A stretch of DNA of 64,000 bases from the NCBI RefSeq assembly GCF_012927325.1, contig NZ_JABBGI010000013.1:86067-150066 (forward strand), in the 5' to 3' direction. The notes beneath the pieces were generated by a model. That model was not told the DNA's origin. It saw only the letters and a list, made by a program, of their open reading frames with translations, and ran no database searches. Source of the DNA: Chryseobacterium antibioticum (GTDB taxonomy: Bacteria > Bacteroidota > Bacteroidia > Flavobacteriales > Weeksellaceae). Position 1 is the stretch's first letter; each line of letters starts with the position of its first letter. Position numbers and translations under genes: made by a program. Shown piece after piece: positions 1 to 9,821 of the stretch.

Positions 1-2
1 CA

Positions 3-317
3 GACAACCACCTGATGTTGGTAGACCTTAGAAATAAGAATGTCAACGGAAAAGAAACAGAAAAGGCATTGGTGCTTGCAGACATTACATGTAATAAAAA
101 TATGGTTCCTTTTGATGACAAGTCGCCATTCACTACTTCCGGTATCAGACTGGGAACTGCAGCGATTACGACAAGAGGCCTTAAAGAAAATGATATGGAT
201 ACGATAGCAGGATTAATTTCTGATGTGGTTGATAATATCAAAAATGAAGAAGTGATCTCTTCTGTAAGAAAAAAGGTTAACGAACTGATGGAAGGAAGAG
301 CCCTGTTCAACTATTAA
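3..317 (+). CDS. glyA: Serine hydroxymethyltransferase, C-terminal part (cut by the window edge)
   Basis: Only the last 104 residues are present; the frame is open from base 3 and the true start lies upstream of the window. The fragment carries the SHMT C-terminal domain, including the stretch [16 protein letters not shown], which is highly conserved in GlyA and helps bind the substrate carboxylate. GlyA is a cytosolic PLP enzyme that converts serine and tetrahydrofolate to glycine and 5,10-methylenetetrahydrofolate; the full protein is usually about 420 residues. The PLP lysine lies in the missing part. It ends 58 bases before the next gene on the same strand. Identification is by family resemblance and is secure for this domain. 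Confidence 0.93.
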   Translation, partial: DNHLMLVDLRNKNVNGKETEKALVLADITCNKNMVPFDDKSPFTTSGIRLGTAAITTRGLKENDMDTIAGLISDVVDNIKNEEVISSVRKKVNELMEGRALFNY

Positions 318-375
318 TTTGACTTAAAACATTATATAAAGAATGGGCATCTGTCCATTCTTTTTCATATCTACT

Positions 376-840
376 ATGGAGAAGAAATCTTTCACTTTTG
401 ATGAAATAAAACTGAAACTGGTCAACTACTGTGTTTATCAGGACCGTTGTCATGCAGAAGTTGAACAGAAAATGCGTGAATTTCTGCTCATTGAGGAAGC
501 AAAAGATGAGATTATCCTGTATCTTTTGAAAGAAAACTATCTCAATGAAGAAAGGTTTACGCGGAGCTATATCAGGGGTAAATTTTATATCAAGCACTGG
601 GGCAGGAATAAAATCAAAATGCACCTGAAGATGAAACAGATCTCTGAAAAGCTTATCAGCAAGTGCTTTGATGAAATAGACGAGGGTGATTATGAAAAAA
701 TGATCAGAAAGATATTTGAAGATTATTCCTCCAAGCAAAAAGGATTGCAGGAATATCAGAAAAAATCTAAAACGATAAAATATTTGATGAGCAGAGGTTT
801 TGAATATGAGAAAATAAATGATACTTTTGACGAAACATAA
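376..840 (+). CDS. recX: RecX-like regulatory protein
   Basis: A 154-residue protein, rich in Lys and Glu, with the tandem helical organisation of RecX: an early motif around YCVYQDRCHAEVEQKM, then LKENYLNEERFTRSYIRGKF and a later RGFEYEKI. The central N-E-x-R-F-x-x-x-Y-x-x-x-K pattern is typical of RecX. The family binds RecA filaments and modulates recombination and SOS activity in the cytoplasm. The frame is open upstream to 343, but those 11 residues are hydrophobic and unlike the family, so the ATG at 376 is preferred. It ends nine bases before the aminotransferase gene at 849, so the two may be co-transcribed, although the functions look unrelated. No recA is in the window. Confidence 0.8.
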   Translation: MEKKSFTFDEIKLKLVNYCVYQDRCHAEVEQKMREFLLIEEAKDEIILYLLKENYLNEERFTRSYIRGKFYIKHWGRNKIKMHLKMKQISEKLISKCFDEIDEGDYEKMIRKIFEDYSSKQKGLQEYQKKSKTIKYLMSRGFEYEKINDTFDET

Positions 841-848
841 GTAGATAA

Positions 849-1976
849 TTGAAAAAGGAAAAGATTTGGCTGTCGCCCCCACATATGGGAGGAAATGAGC
901 TTAAATATATACAGAACGCATTTGATACCAACTGGATTTCCCAATATGGCTCCAATATAGATGAATTTGAGAATAGTCTGGAAGATTATTTAGGAAACAA
1001 TTCTCATGTCACAGCTTTATCTTCCGGAACTGCAGCCATTCATCTGGCACTACGGTTATTAAATGTTGAAGAAGGTGATTTTGTGATTTGTCAGTCTTTT
1101 ACCTTTGTAGCTACTGCCAATCCTATTCTTTATCTCAAAGCTGTTCCTGTATTTGTAGATAGCGAAAGCCAGACGTGGAATATATGTCCGGAAGCACTGG
1201 AAGAAGCTATAAAATACTGCATCCAGCAGGGGAAAAAACCTAAAGCTATTATTACAGTTTCTCTATATGGAATGCCTTTTAAGGTGGAAGAAATATTCCA
1301 GATTTCCAGAAAATATGAAATTCCTGTCGTTGAAGATAGTGCGGAAGCATTAGGAAGTAAATATAGGGGTCAGCCATGCGGAACGTTTGGTGATCTTTCC
1401 ATTATAAGTTTTAACGGCAACAAAATTATTACTACAGCAGGCGGTGGAATTCTAATTTCAAGAAATACTGCTGTTAAAAAAAGAGCTCTTTTTCTTGCTA
1501 CACAGGCTAAAGATAATGAAGAATTTTACAGTCATTCTGAAATAGGATATAATTACAGAATGGATAATATTGCAGCCGGAATAGGAAGAGGACAGTTGGA
1601 AACACTGGAAGAAAAAATAAATCAGCGAAGAAAAAATCATGATTTTTATCAACATATAGTGAAGAATCATGATAATATTGACCTGTTTTCTGCACCAAAC
1701 AGTGACTTTTATTCTAATTATTGGCTCAATACAGTCGTTCTGAAAAATAGTCTTTTAAAAGAAAAGCTGAAAAAAAAATTTTCACAGAATAATATAGAAA
1801 CCAGATACCTATGGAAACCTATGCACCTGCAGCCACTCTATAAAGGATATGAGTTTTTTGGAAATAATTTATCTGGTACACTTTTTGAAGCAGGACTGTG
1901 CCTACCATCGGGAACCAATTTAACAGATGATTGTAGGGCTAGAATTTTTGAAGTTTTACAAAATGAAATTCACTAA
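849..1976 (+). CDS. DegT/DnrJ/EryC1-family sugar aminotransferase (PglE-like)
   Basis: A 375-residue PLP-dependent fold-type I aminotransferase of nucleotide-sugar metabolism. The N-terminal IWLSPPHMGGNE is the usual start of the PglE-like branch, and it requires the TTG start at 849, because the next Met falls inside that motif. The PLP lysine is predicted at K192 in SFNGNKIITT, followed by AGGG. The family transfers an amino group from glutamate to a keto sugar; PglE acts on UDP-4-keto-6-deoxy-GlcNAc. The next gene (2098) encodes the matching kind of 4,6-dehydratase, which supports a 4-amino-4,6-dideoxy sugar product. A 121-base gap with its own promoter-like motif separates the two. Exact substrate and stereochemistry cannot be read from sequence. 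It marks the left edge of the polysaccharide locus. Confidence 0.85.
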   Translation: MKKEKIWLSPPHMGGNELKYIQNAFDTNWISQYGSNIDEFENSLEDYLGNNSHVTALSSGTAAIHLALRLLNVEEGDFVICQSFTFVATANPILYLKAVPVFVDSESQTWNICPEALEEAIKYCIQQGKKPKAIITVSLYGMPFKVEEIFQISRKYEIPVVEDSAEALGSKYRGQPCGTFGDLSIISFNGNKIITTAGGGILISRNTAVKKRALFLATQAKDNEEFYSHSEIGYNYRMDNIAAGIGRGQLETLEEKINQRRKNHDFYQHIVKNHDNIDLFSAPNSDFYSNYWLNTVVLKNSLLKEKLKKKFSQNNIETRYLWKPMHLQPLYKGYEFFGNNLSGTLFEAGLCLPSGTNLTDDCRARIFEVLQNEIH

Positions 1977-2016
1977 ATTTGTTTTTTTAAATTTAAGTGT
2001 AGATAAAATTTTATTT

Positions 2017-2024
2017 TAATTTTG
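2017..2024 (+). promoter_or_regulatory. Candidate -7 element (TAATTTTG) upstream of the polysaccharide operon
   Basis: TAATTTTG fits the Bacteroidota -7 consensus TAnnTTTG and lies 73 bases before the dehydratase start at 2098. I find no TTG at the usual 17-23 base spacing upstream, so support is partial. If real, the main polysaccharide operon would begin here with a leader of roughly 65-70 bases, which contains a small GGGT/ACCC inverted repeat near 2060. No UpxY/NusG-like antiterminator gene is seen near it. Confidence 0.4.
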
Positions 2025-2097
2025 TATTCGAACTTAAGAATGAGTATTAATAAAACAAGGGTATCAACCCATTTAAATATGAACACAAATACAGACA

Positions 2098-4026
2098 ATG
2101 TACAGCTCTCTTAGAAAAAAAATATTCGGAGGTGATAATGTTGTTAATCTCTCAGACGTAAGATATCTTCCCAGATGGATAATACTTGTAATAGATATTA
2201 TCATCTTGGTTATGTCTCTATTTCTTTCTACCTATACTATTGAAAAAATTACCCAAAAAGAGTTTGTTTATCATGAACATAAGAGCGTTGTCTTTGCTTT
2301 TATTATTTTGATCAATACAATGTTTATGTATTTTTTCAAAACGTATGCAGGAATTATAAGGCATTCTACTTTTATTGACCTTTTCAAACTGCTGATATCA
2401 TGTTTTTGTACGATGTCCGTTATAGGGATCGTAAACCTTATTTATTTCTGGACTACAGGAGGGAAGTTTATACTAACTCCATTTCTTATATTGTACTTTA
2501 TTATTTCTTTCATGGGGCTATTTCTCTTCAGATTATATGTGAAAGAATTTTTTCATATCGTAAGAGAATATAGAAGAAGTGCTCTGAAAAAGAGAATTTT
2601 AGTATTAGGCATTGATGAGCAGTCCATTGCTATAGCACGTGCCATTTTAGATAATCCAAGTTTGCCGTATCAGGTAGTAGGTTTTCTGACTCAAAGAACA
2701 GATTCTAAAAGAGCTTCTCTATTGGGGAAGCCTATTTATGAGAAAAGAAGAATAGAGGAAGATACAAAAGAAGATCTCATCATTGATGGAGTTATTATTG
2801 TTAAGGAAATGATGTCTAAAGATGAAATGAATTCTTGGGTGAATTTATTTTTAGAAAAAGATCTCAATATATTCAAAGCTCCTTCTGTACAAAAATTAAG
2901 AGATAGTGATTTAGGTGGAGCCATCAGAAACCTTCAAATTGAAGATCTTCTGAACAGAAAACCAATAAAAATTGAAAATGAAGAGGTCAGAAGCAGGCAC
3001 TTCAATAAAAATATACTGGTAACAGGTGGTGCCGGTTCTATTGGTAGTGAGATCGTAAGACAGGTTGCGCAATTTAACCCTGCGTTGATTGTTGTTTTAG
3101 ATCAGGCCGAAACTCCTCTTTATGATATTGAGCTTGAAGTGAAGGATAAATTTCCTCATATCAGATTTAAATTTGTCTTGGCAGATGTTTCCAATATACA
3201 TAGAGTTGAACCGATATTTCAAACCTATAATTTTTCAATGGTCTACCACGCTGCTGCTTATAAACATGTTCCGTTAGTTGAAGAAAATCCTAATGAGGCG
3301 ATTCGTGTCAATGTACTAGGATCAAAGAATATTGCTGTTTTATCAAACCGCTATAAGGTGAACAGGTTTGTGATGATTTCTACAGATAAAGCTGTAAACC
3401 CAACCAATGTGATGGGAGCTTCTAAAAGGGCTGCTGAATTATTTGTTCAGTCTTTACAGGATGTTGAAGGGAATACTACAAAATTTATTACCACAAGATT
3501 TGGTAATGTATTAGGATCAAACGGTTCTGTTATTCCACATTTTAAAAAGCAGATCGAAGCCGGAGGGCCAGTGACTATTACACACCCGGATATTGTAAGA
3601 TACTTTATGACAATTCCTGAAGCTTGTGAACTTGTTCTTCATGCAGGAACCATGGGAAAAGGAGGTGAGATCTTTGTTTTTGATATGGGAGAGCCTGTAA
3701 AGATTTTAGATCTAGCAAGAAGAATGATTAAGTTATCTGGATTTGAACCGAATATTGATATAAAAATCATATATACAGGACTACGACCTGGAGAAAAATT
3801 ATATGAGGAACTTTTAAGTGATAATGCCAAAACACTTCCAACTCATAATGAAAAGATTATGATTTCTAAAGATCCTGCGATGACATTCTCAGAAATAGAA
3901 AGCCTGATCAATTTGATTACAGATGCTTCTGTAATGGAAGAGAAAGTAGATGTAGTGAAGATTTTGAAAACAATTGTTCCGGAATTTAAGAGTAATAATT
4001 CGATTTACGAAGTATTAGATAAATAG
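2098..4026 (+). CDS. Membrane-bound UDP-GlcNAc 4,6-dehydratase (CapD/WbpM/PglF type)
   Basis: A 642-residue protein with four hydrophobic segments in the first ~150 residues, a nucleotide-binding middle region (VLGIDEQS near 170), and a C-terminal extended SDR domain. The NAD-binding motif TGGAGSIGSE begins near residue 308, and the catalytic region STDKAVNPTNVMGASKR near 428. This is the long WbpM/CapD/PglF architecture, which converts UDP-GlcNAc to UDP-4-keto-6-deoxy-GlcNAc at the inner membrane. The product can feed the PglE-like aminotransferase at 849, the WbpV-like reductase at 31536, or both. The ATG at 2098 gives the expected short positively charged N-terminus before the first membrane segment; an ATG at 2079 is in another frame. 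Confidence 0.9.
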   Translation: MYSSLRKKIFGGDNVVNLSDVRYLPRWIILVIDIIILVMSLFLSTYTIEKITQKEFVYHEHKSVVFAFIILINTMFMYFFKTYAGIIRHSTFIDLFKLLISCFCTMSVIGIVNLIYFWTTGGKFILTPFLILYFIISFMGLFLFRLYVKEFFHIVREYRRSALKKRILVLGIDEQSIAIARAILDNPSLPYQVVGFLTQRTDSKRASLLGKPIYEKRRIEEDTKEDLIIDGVIIVKEMMSKDEMNSWVNLFLEKDLNIFKAPSVQKLRDSDLGGAIRNLQIEDLLNRKPIKIENEEVRSRHFNKNILVTGGAGSIGSEIVRQVAQFNPALIVVLDQAETPLYDIELEVKDKFPHIRFKFVLADVSNIHRVEPIFQTYNFSMVYHAAAYKHVPLVEENPNEAIRVNVLGSKNIAVLSNRYKVNRFVMISTDKAVNPTNVMGASKRAAELFVQSLQDVEGNTTKFITTRFGNVLGSNGSVIPHFKKQIEAGGPVTITHPDIVRYFMTIPEACELVLHAGTMGKGGEIFVFDMGEPVKILDLARRMIKLSGFEPNIDIKIIYTGLRPGEKLYEELLSDNAKTLPTHNEKIMISKDPAMTFSEIESLINLITDASVMEEKVDVVKILKTIVPEFKSNNSIYEVLDK

Positions 4027-4062
4027 AAAAATATAAATGTATATTTGTACAATTTTAAGAAT

Positions 4063-4884
4063 ATGAAGGGAAAAATATTAGCAATATTTTTGGCTTTGAT
4101 GTTGGTTTCCTGTAAGGTTAACCAAAACAAGCCAAATGACTTAAACTATATGCAGAATATAGAAAAAGTAGCGATAGAAGCGTCAGAAAAAAATTCTAAA
4201 CCTACAATACAGAGTGGTGACCAACTGATTATTCTAATTACGGCAAAAGATATGGACGTGGTGAGGCCGTTCAATCAAAATTATTCTTCATCAGAACTAG
4301 TTCAAACTAATTCTTTGGCTGGAGGAAATACTCCTAACCAAGGATTAACAACCCTTACAGGTCCAACATATATAGTAGATGCGGAAGGAAATATAGACTT
4401 TCCTATTTTAGGTAAAATTAACACAACTGATAAATCCCTGCTTGAATTTAAAGATGAACTTCGGGATAAAATGACAAAATACGTCATCAATCCTACAATA
4501 AGTGTAAGACTTGCCAACTTTAAAGTTACAGTATTGGGTGAAGTAAACAGACAGGGAGACTATACCATAACAAACGGACAGGCTACCATTCTAAATGCCT
4601 TAGGACTTGCTGGTGATTTGACATCATATGGGAAAAGAGAGGATGTATTGGTAATCAGAACAGAAAATGGTGTGATTACCCATGGACGTGTAAATCTTCG
4701 AGATGCTAATTTAATTAGTTCTCCATATTATAATCTTAAACAAGGAGATGCTATTATTATCTCTTCGAACAATACAAAAGACCTTTTAGCAAAACAGAAT
4801 CCAAATACAGGACTTATCTTAACCGGAATTTCTATAGCGGTTACGGCTGTAGCAGTAGTAGTAAGTTTATTTAATAAGAAATAA
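4063..4884 (+). CDS. wza: Outer-membrane polysaccharide export lipoprotein (Wza-like)
   Basis: A 273-residue lipoprotein. A short signal peptide ends in the lipobox LVSC, giving a lipidated Cys17, which favours the ATG at 4063 over an upstream TTG at 4045. Residues of about 45-150 form the poly-export domain ([30 protein letters not shown]), followed by an SLBB-like region ([15 protein letters not shown]). The C-terminus ends in a hydrophobic segment and KK, as is common in Bacteroidota Wza homologues. It would form the outer-membrane exit channel and work with the Wzc-like kinase encoded seven bases downstream. The order dehydratase-wza-wzc is typical for capsule or exopolysaccharide operons in this phylum. 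No wzb phosphatase is seen in the window. Confidence 0.9.
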   Translation: MKGKILAIFLALMLVSCKVNQNKPNDLNYMQNIEKVAIEASEKNSKPTIQSGDQLIILITAKDMDVVRPFNQNYSSSELVQTNSLAGGNTPNQGLTTLTGPTYIVDAEGNIDFPILGKINTTDKSLLEFKDELRDKMTKYVINPTISVRLANFKVTVLGEVNRQGDYTITNGQATILNALGLAGDLTSYGKREDVLVIRTENGVITHGRVNLRDANLISSPYYNLKQGDAIIISSNNTKDLLAKQNPNTGLILTGISIAVTAVAVVVSLFNKK

Positions 4885-4891
4885 AAAATTG

Positions 4892-7288
4892 ATGGATAAC
4901 CAGCAGCCTTCGCAATTTTCAGATGTTGAAAATAATTCAAATAGTATTGATATCAGTGAAATAATAAAACCTTATATACGGAAATGGCCGTGGTTTATTT
5001 TAAGTGGATTTATTGCTTTAGTTATAGGATATTTTGCCTTGAAGTTTATGACGCCAATATATGATGTACAAACTACAGTACTTGTAAAAGATGCTAAAAG
5101 CTCAGCATCCCCTGTTGCCAATGAATTGGGGTTTCTGCCTGATTTATCTGGTTTAGGAGGTTTAAAAACAAATAGTATTTCTAATGAAATAGAGATTCTG
5201 AAATCAAAAAAAATGATGCGAGAAGTTGTCATAAATCAGAATCTTCAAACAATTATAATTTCAAAGGGAAGAGTTAAAACAGTAGAATTATACAAAGAAA
5301 CATCTCCAATCGAAGTCAAGGTAATCACAGAAAAGTCTGTCCATCCACCAGTTAATATTCTTAATTTAACAATTGAAGGAAATAAACTTACCGTAAAATC
5401 AGAGAAATTTAAAAAAGAAATAGTAACAACTTATGGTAAAACAATAAGCCTACCATTTGCTAATATTATTATTACAAAAAATAATGAATTTAATCCTATT
5501 GAAGCAAAAGAAATAGATGCGAAAAATCTAGAGCTACACATTTCCTCAATAGAAGCTAAGGTAGGAAGCCTTCAAAATGCTTTAAATGTAAGTTTAGTTA
5601 CAAAGGAAGCTACGGTTGTTAAACTTGGCATGAAATATCCTCAAATATCAAAAGCTGAAGATATTCTCGATAATTTAGTTATAGCCTACAATAAGGATGC
5701 TATTGCTGATAAAAACTCAGAGTCAAGTAAGACTTTAGATTTTATTGAGGATAGAATAAAAAAATTGTCTGTTGAGTTGGGTCAGGTTGAAGATCAAAAA
5801 GAAAACTTCAAGTTTAAAAATAATCTTACTGATATTGAAACTGAAGCAAAAATTAATTTAGAGAGCTCAGCCGCTGCAAGAGCAAAACAGCTAGATATAG
5901 ATGCCCAGTTAGAATTAACGAATGCATTGATAGGATTTGTTTCAAGACAGGGTCAGTATCAAGTTCTACCCGCTAATGTGGGTTTAAATAATCCAGATGC
6001 TACGGCAGGAATTTCTGCTTATAATCAGCTTATTTTACAAAGAAATAGATTGTTGGAATCCGCTACAACAGAAAACCCTACCGTAGTTGATGTTACAAAA
6101 CAGATCAATACAATGCGCGGGTCTATAACCCAAAGCTTACAAAGAAATAAAACGGGACTTGAGCTGGCCAGAAATGAATACTTAGGTGAGCAGAATAAAG
6201 TGTCAGGGAAAATCTCTAAGTTGCCTTCTATTGAAAAAATATTTAGAGGTATTGAAAGACAGCAGCAAATAAAAGAAAATTTATATCTTCTTCTTCTTCA
6301 AAAAAGAGAAGAAACGGCTATTGCACAGTCTATTACAGCGCCTAAAGCTAAAGTGATAGATACTGCTTATGCATCAGCAAACCCGGTGTCTCCAAAGAAA
6401 AATATTGTTTTTCTTGCTGCACTTTTTTTAGGTTTATTATTACCGTTTATTATTATATATATATCACAGATATTTAATAATAAAATAGTTACGAAGCATG
6501 ACTTAGATAAACTAGTCCACGCTCCTGTAATCGCTGAATTACCAAGTCTAGAGAAAGGAGATTCAGATATTGTTCAAATGAATGATGTTACCCCTATGGC
6601 TGAAGCATTCAGAATTCTTATTACCAACATGAATTTCATGCTTCCAAAAGATAACAAATATGGAAAAGTGGTATTTGTGACTTCCACAGTGAAAGGAGAA
6701 GGTAAAACTTTCACATCTGTTAATTTAGCCCTTACGCTAGCTAACCCAAAGAAGAGAGTAATTATTATTGGTTCGGATATTAGAAATCCACAGTTACAGA
6801 GATATAATCCTGCCAGAAAAGGATTGACTGGGCTTACAGAATATCTTTACTCAGATCAGACAAAATTGGAAGAAATTACTCACGTATCTTCTTTTAATCC
6901 TCATTTAGATGTGATTTACTCTGGAATGATCCCACCTAATCCCACAGAACTACTATCTAACGGACGTTATGAAATACTTGTAGGGGAATTAAAAGCAAAG
7001 TATGATTACGTTATTCTGGATACTGCCCCATTACTTTTAGTGACAGATACCTTCCTTATTTCCGAATTGGCTGACGTTACAATTTATGTGGCAAGATCTA
7101 AATACACTGAAAAAGCACTAACAGAGTTTGCAAACAATAATATTGACCAAAATAAAATTAAGAATGTTGGGTTTGTCTTAAATGATGTAAGCAGAGAAAA
7201 TTTAGGATATAGTAACAAATATGGTTATGGGTATAATAACCATAAAGAACAGACATTGTTCGAAAAAATTAAAAATAAATTTAGCTAA
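4892..7288 (+). CDS. wzc: Polysaccharide co-polymerase with cytoplasmic BY-kinase domain (Wzc-like)
   Basis: A 798-residue inner-membrane protein. The Wzz domain starts with a membrane helix near residues 30-50, runs through a long periplasmic coiled region, and ends with a second helix near 500-525. The cytoplasmic kinase domain has Walker A GEGKT at 602-606, an A' motif [11 protein letters not shown], and Walker B YVILDTAP near 710. The C-terminus carries a tyrosine cluster (YSNKYGYGY), the usual autophosphorylation tail of bacterial tyrosine kinases. It should control chain length and export with the Wza-like protein. The start is the ATG at 4892, one codon after an in-frame TTG. Its stop overlaps the next start as TAATG, suggesting translational coupling. 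Confidence 0.92.
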   Translation: MDNQQPSQFSDVENNSNSIDISEIIKPYIRKWPWFILSGFIALVIGYFALKFMTPIYDVQTTVLVKDAKSSASPVANELGFLPDLSGLGGLKTNSISNEIEILKSKKMMREVVINQNLQTIIISKGRVKTVELYKETSPIEVKVITEKSVHPPVNILNLTIEGNKLTVKSEKFKKEIVTTYGKTISLPFANIIITKNNEFNPIEAKEIDAKNLELHISSIEAKVGSLQNALNVSLVTKEATVVKLGMKYPQISKAEDILDNLVIAYNKDAIADKNSESSKTLDFIEDRIKKLSVELGQVEDQKENFKFKNNLTDIETEAKINLESSAAARAKQLDIDAQLELTNALIGFVSRQGQYQVLPANVGLNNPDATAGISAYNQLILQRNRLLESATTENPTVVDVTKQINTMRGSITQSLQRNKTGLELARNEYLGEQNKVSGKISKLPSIEKIFRGIERQQQIKENLYLLLLQKREETAIAQSITAPKAKVIDTAYASANPVSPKKNIVFLAALFLGLLLPFIIIYISQIFNNKIVTKHDLDKLVHAPVIAELPSLEKGDSDIVQMNDVTPMAEAFRILITNMNFMLPKDNKYGKVVFVTSTVKGEGKTFTSVNLALTLANPKKRVIIIGSDIRNPQLQRYNPARKGLTGLTEYLYSDQTKLEEITHVSSFNPHLDVIYSGMIPPNPTELLSNGRYEILVGELKAKYDYVILDTAPLLLVTDTFLISELADVTIYVARSKYTEKALTEFANNNIDQNKIKNVGFVLNDVSRENLGYSNKYGYGYNNHKEQTLFEKIKNKFS

Positions 7289-8583
7289 TGATGAAAACAT
7301 ATAAAATAGCTGTTATTGGCCAAGGCTATGTAGGTCTGCCTTTGTCCTTAGAATTTGCAAGTCATTATCCTGTTTTAGGGTTTGATATTAATAAACAAAG
7401 AGTTGATCAGCTTAACGATGGGTTGGATATAACCCTTGAAGCAGAAATAGAAAAGCTTAATGGGGGCTTGAAAAAATATAAAGATTCCAACGGAGAATCT
7501 GGATATATTGCCACAAGTCAATTATCAGACATTGCTGAGGCAAATATTTTTATAGTAACAGTTCCTACTCCTATTGACAAATACAACGCTCCGGATTTAA
7601 ACCCGTTGATTTCTGCCTCAAAAATGTTGGGGGAGATCATTAAAAAAGGAGATATTGTGATCTATGAGTCTACTGTTTTTCCTGGTTGTACAGAAGAGGA
7701 ATGCGTTCCGGTTTTGGAAAAACATTCAGGACTTAAATTTAATGCAGATTTTTTTGTAGGATATTCTCCTGAAAGAATTAATCCAGGAGATAAAGTAAAT
7801 ACACTTACCAGTGTTAAAAAAGTGACATCAGGATCTACTGAAGATATTGCGGAAGAAGTAGATGATTTATATAAAAAAATTATTACTGCTGGAACACATA
7901 AAGCATCTAGTATTAAAGTAGCTGAAGCATCTAAAGCAATAGAAAACGCACAACGTGATGTGAATATTTCTTTTGTAAACGAGTTAGCATTGATCTTTGA
8001 CAGAATTGGTATTGATACCAATGATGTTCTGGAAGCTGCCGGTACTAAATACAATTTCCTTAAATACAAACCAGGTTTGGTTGGCGGACACTGTATATCA
8101 GTTGATCCGTATTATTTGGCTCACAAAGCTGAACAACTGGGATATCATCCAGACGTTATCTTATCAGGACGTAGAGTAAATGATTCTATTGCAAAATTTG
8201 TTGCTGCAAAAGTTGTTAAACTTCTTATTGCCAAAGGAGGAGTGATTAAAAACTCTCAGGCTTTGATTTTAGGGGTTACCTTTAAAGAAAATTGCCCGGA
8301 TGTAAGAAATACTAAAGTTGTAGATATTTATAAAGAACTTGTAGATTATGGAATAAACGTAGATATCTATGATCCATGGGCAAGTAAAGAAGAAGTCAAG
8401 CATGAGTATGGTATCGATATCGTAGATGCACTTCCGGAAGGGAAAAAATATGATTCTATTATTATAGCAGTTTCTCATAACGAATTCCTTCAGATGGATC
8501 TTGCACAACTGAAGACAGAAAATGCTGTAGTTTTTGATACTAAAGCTTGTTTAGATAGAAATTTGGTTGACGCGAGATTATAA
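7288..8583 (+). CDS. Nucleotide-sugar dehydrogenase (WbpA/WbpO/TviB type)
   Basis: A 431-residue UDP-sugar 6-dehydrogenase. It has an N-terminal NAD motif GQGYVGLPL near residue 10 and the catalytic cysteine in GGHCISVDPYY (C269, preceded by H268). The family oxidises the C6 hydroxyl of UDP-GlcNAc or UDP-GalNAc to a carboxylate in two NAD+-dependent steps. Because WbpB-, WbpE- and WbpD-like genes follow, the likely product is UDP-GlcNAcA, the first step toward UDP-GlcNAc3NAcA; a UDP-GalNAcA role cannot be excluded, since TviB/WbpO enzymes look similar. ATGATG at the start overlaps the wzc stop. It is followed after eight bases by the L-2-hydroxyglutarate oxidase gene. Confidence 0.88.
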   Translation: MMKTYKIAVIGQGYVGLPLSLEFASHYPVLGFDINKQRVDQLNDGLDITLEAEIEKLNGGLKKYKDSNGESGYIATSQLSDIAEANIFIVTVPTPIDKYNAPDLNPLISASKMLGEIIKKGDIVIYESTVFPGCTEEECVPVLEKHSGLKFNADFFVGYSPERINPGDKVNTLTSVKKVTSGSTEDIAEEVDDLYKKIITAGTHKASSIKVAEASKAIENAQRDVNISFVNELALIFDRIGIDTNDVLEAAGTKYNFLKYKPGLVGGHCISVDPYYLAHKAEQLGYHPDVILSGRRVNDSIAKFVAAKVVKLLIAKGGVIKNSQALILGVTFKENCPDVRNTKVVDIYKELVDYGINVDIYDPWASKEEVKHEYGIDIVDALPEGKKYDSIIIAVSHNEFLQMDLAQLKTENAVVFDTKACLDRNLVDARL

Positions 8584-8591
8584 AATTTAAA

Positions 8592-9782
8592 ATGAATTAT
8601 GACATCATAATCATCGGAGCAGGGTTAGTGGGATTGGCAACAGCTTATCAGTCTAAGCTCAAAAATCCAAAATCTAAGATTCTTATTTTAGAGAAGGAGA
8701 ATAATGTATCCCTGCATCAATCTGGCCATAATAGTGGAGTTATTCATAGTGGAATATATTATAAACCAGGAAGTTTAAAAGCAAAAAACTGTATTGAAGG
8801 TTATAATTCTGTGATCAATTTTGCGAAAGAGTATGGAATAAAATATGACCTATGTGGTAAGATAATTGTTGCATCTTCAAAAGAAGAACTTCCGCTTTTA
8901 GATAATATATACAACAGAGGTATAGAAAATGGTCTTGATAATTTAAAATATCTTTCAAGAGAAGAATTTCGTGAGATAGAACCTCATTGTGAAGGTGTAA
9001 AGGCTATTAAAGTGCCTCAAACCGGGATTATAGACTATCCGGGAGTTGCAAAAAAAATCAAAGAGCTTTTCGAAGAACTTGGAGGAGAGGTTAAATTTAA
9101 TCAGGAAGTTAGAGATATTACTGATAAAGGTTCAGAAATTATTGTTCAAACCAATATTTCTGAATTTAAAACAGCTAAACTCATTTCATGTGCTGGACTG
9201 TATTCGGATAAGGTTACCAACATGACCAATAAAAAGAATGATGTCATCATTATTCCTTTTCGCGGCGAATATTACAAGATAAAAGACGAGAAAAAATATT
9301 TGGTAAAACATCTTATTTATCCTGTCCCAGATCCTAATTTTCCATTTTTGGGAGTTCATTTTACCAGAATGATTGATGGGAACATTGAAGCTGGACCAAA
9401 TGCTGTGCTAGCTTTTAGAAAAGAAGGCTATAAATTTTTTGATTTTAACTTCAGCGAGACTATGCAGACTCTTACATGGCCGGGCTTTAGAAAAATTGTT
9501 GCCAAGTATGGTAAAACAGGAATGGGAGAGGTTCACCGCTCACTGTCAAAATCTGCTTTTACAAAAGCATTACAAAAACTTATGCCTGAAATACAGGAAA
9601 ACGATCTTGTTACCGGAGGGGCTGGAGTAAGAGCGCAGGCATGTGACAGAAATGGGGCATTGATTGATGATTTCGATATCGTGAAAAATGGAAATATTAT
9701 TCATGTAAGAAATGCACCTTCACCTGCTGCAACGTCATGTCTTTCTATAGGGAATAAGATCAGCGAGCTTATAGAAAATTGA
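8592..9782 (+). CDS. lhgO: L-2-hydroxyglutarate oxidase
   Basis: A 396-residue FAD-dependent oxidoreductase of the DAO fold. The N-terminal dinucleotide motif is IIGAGLVGLATA, followed by a glutamate-ended second strand (LILEKE). The stretch SGHNSGVIHSGIYY, with KPGSLKAK just after, is the hallmark of LhgO/L2HGDH enzymes, and the length fits. LhgO oxidises L-2-hydroxyglutarate to 2-oxoglutarate and passes electrons to the respiratory chain or oxygen, typically at the membrane. It normally has no connection with polysaccharide synthesis, but here it lies between the WbpA-like and WbpE-like genes, eight bases after one and 39 before the other. I infer that it recycles the 2-hydroxyglutarate formed by the WbpB-like enzyme at 13097. 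The family call is strong; the pathway link is inference. Confidence 0.9.
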   Translation: MNYDIIIIGAGLVGLATAYQSKLKNPKSKILILEKENNVSLHQSGHNSGVIHSGIYYKPGSLKAKNCIEGYNSVINFAKEYGIKYDLCGKIIVASSKEELPLLDNIYNRGIENGLDNLKYLSREEFREIEPHCEGVKAIKVPQTGIIDYPGVAKKIKELFEELGGEVKFNQEVRDITDKGSEIIVQTNISEFKTAKLISCAGLYSDKVTNMTNKKNDVIIIPFRGEYYKIKDEKKYLVKHLIYPVPDPNFPFLGVHFTRMIDGNIEAGPNAVLAFRKEGYKFFDFNFSETMQTLTWPGFRKIVAKYGKTGMGEVHRSLSKSAFTKALQKLMPEIQENDLVTGGAGVRAQACDRNGALIDDFDIVKNGNIIHVRNAPSPAATSCLSIGNKISELIEN

Positions 9783-9821
9783 TTTTTTTTGGAAATCTAT
9801 TCACTTAAATAAACACTATAT

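Noticed and set aside
307..882. Long minus-strand open frame opposite recX
   Set aside because: It overlaps recX entirely, has no family resemblance, and is rich in Phe and Leu as expected for the reverse of an A-rich gene.
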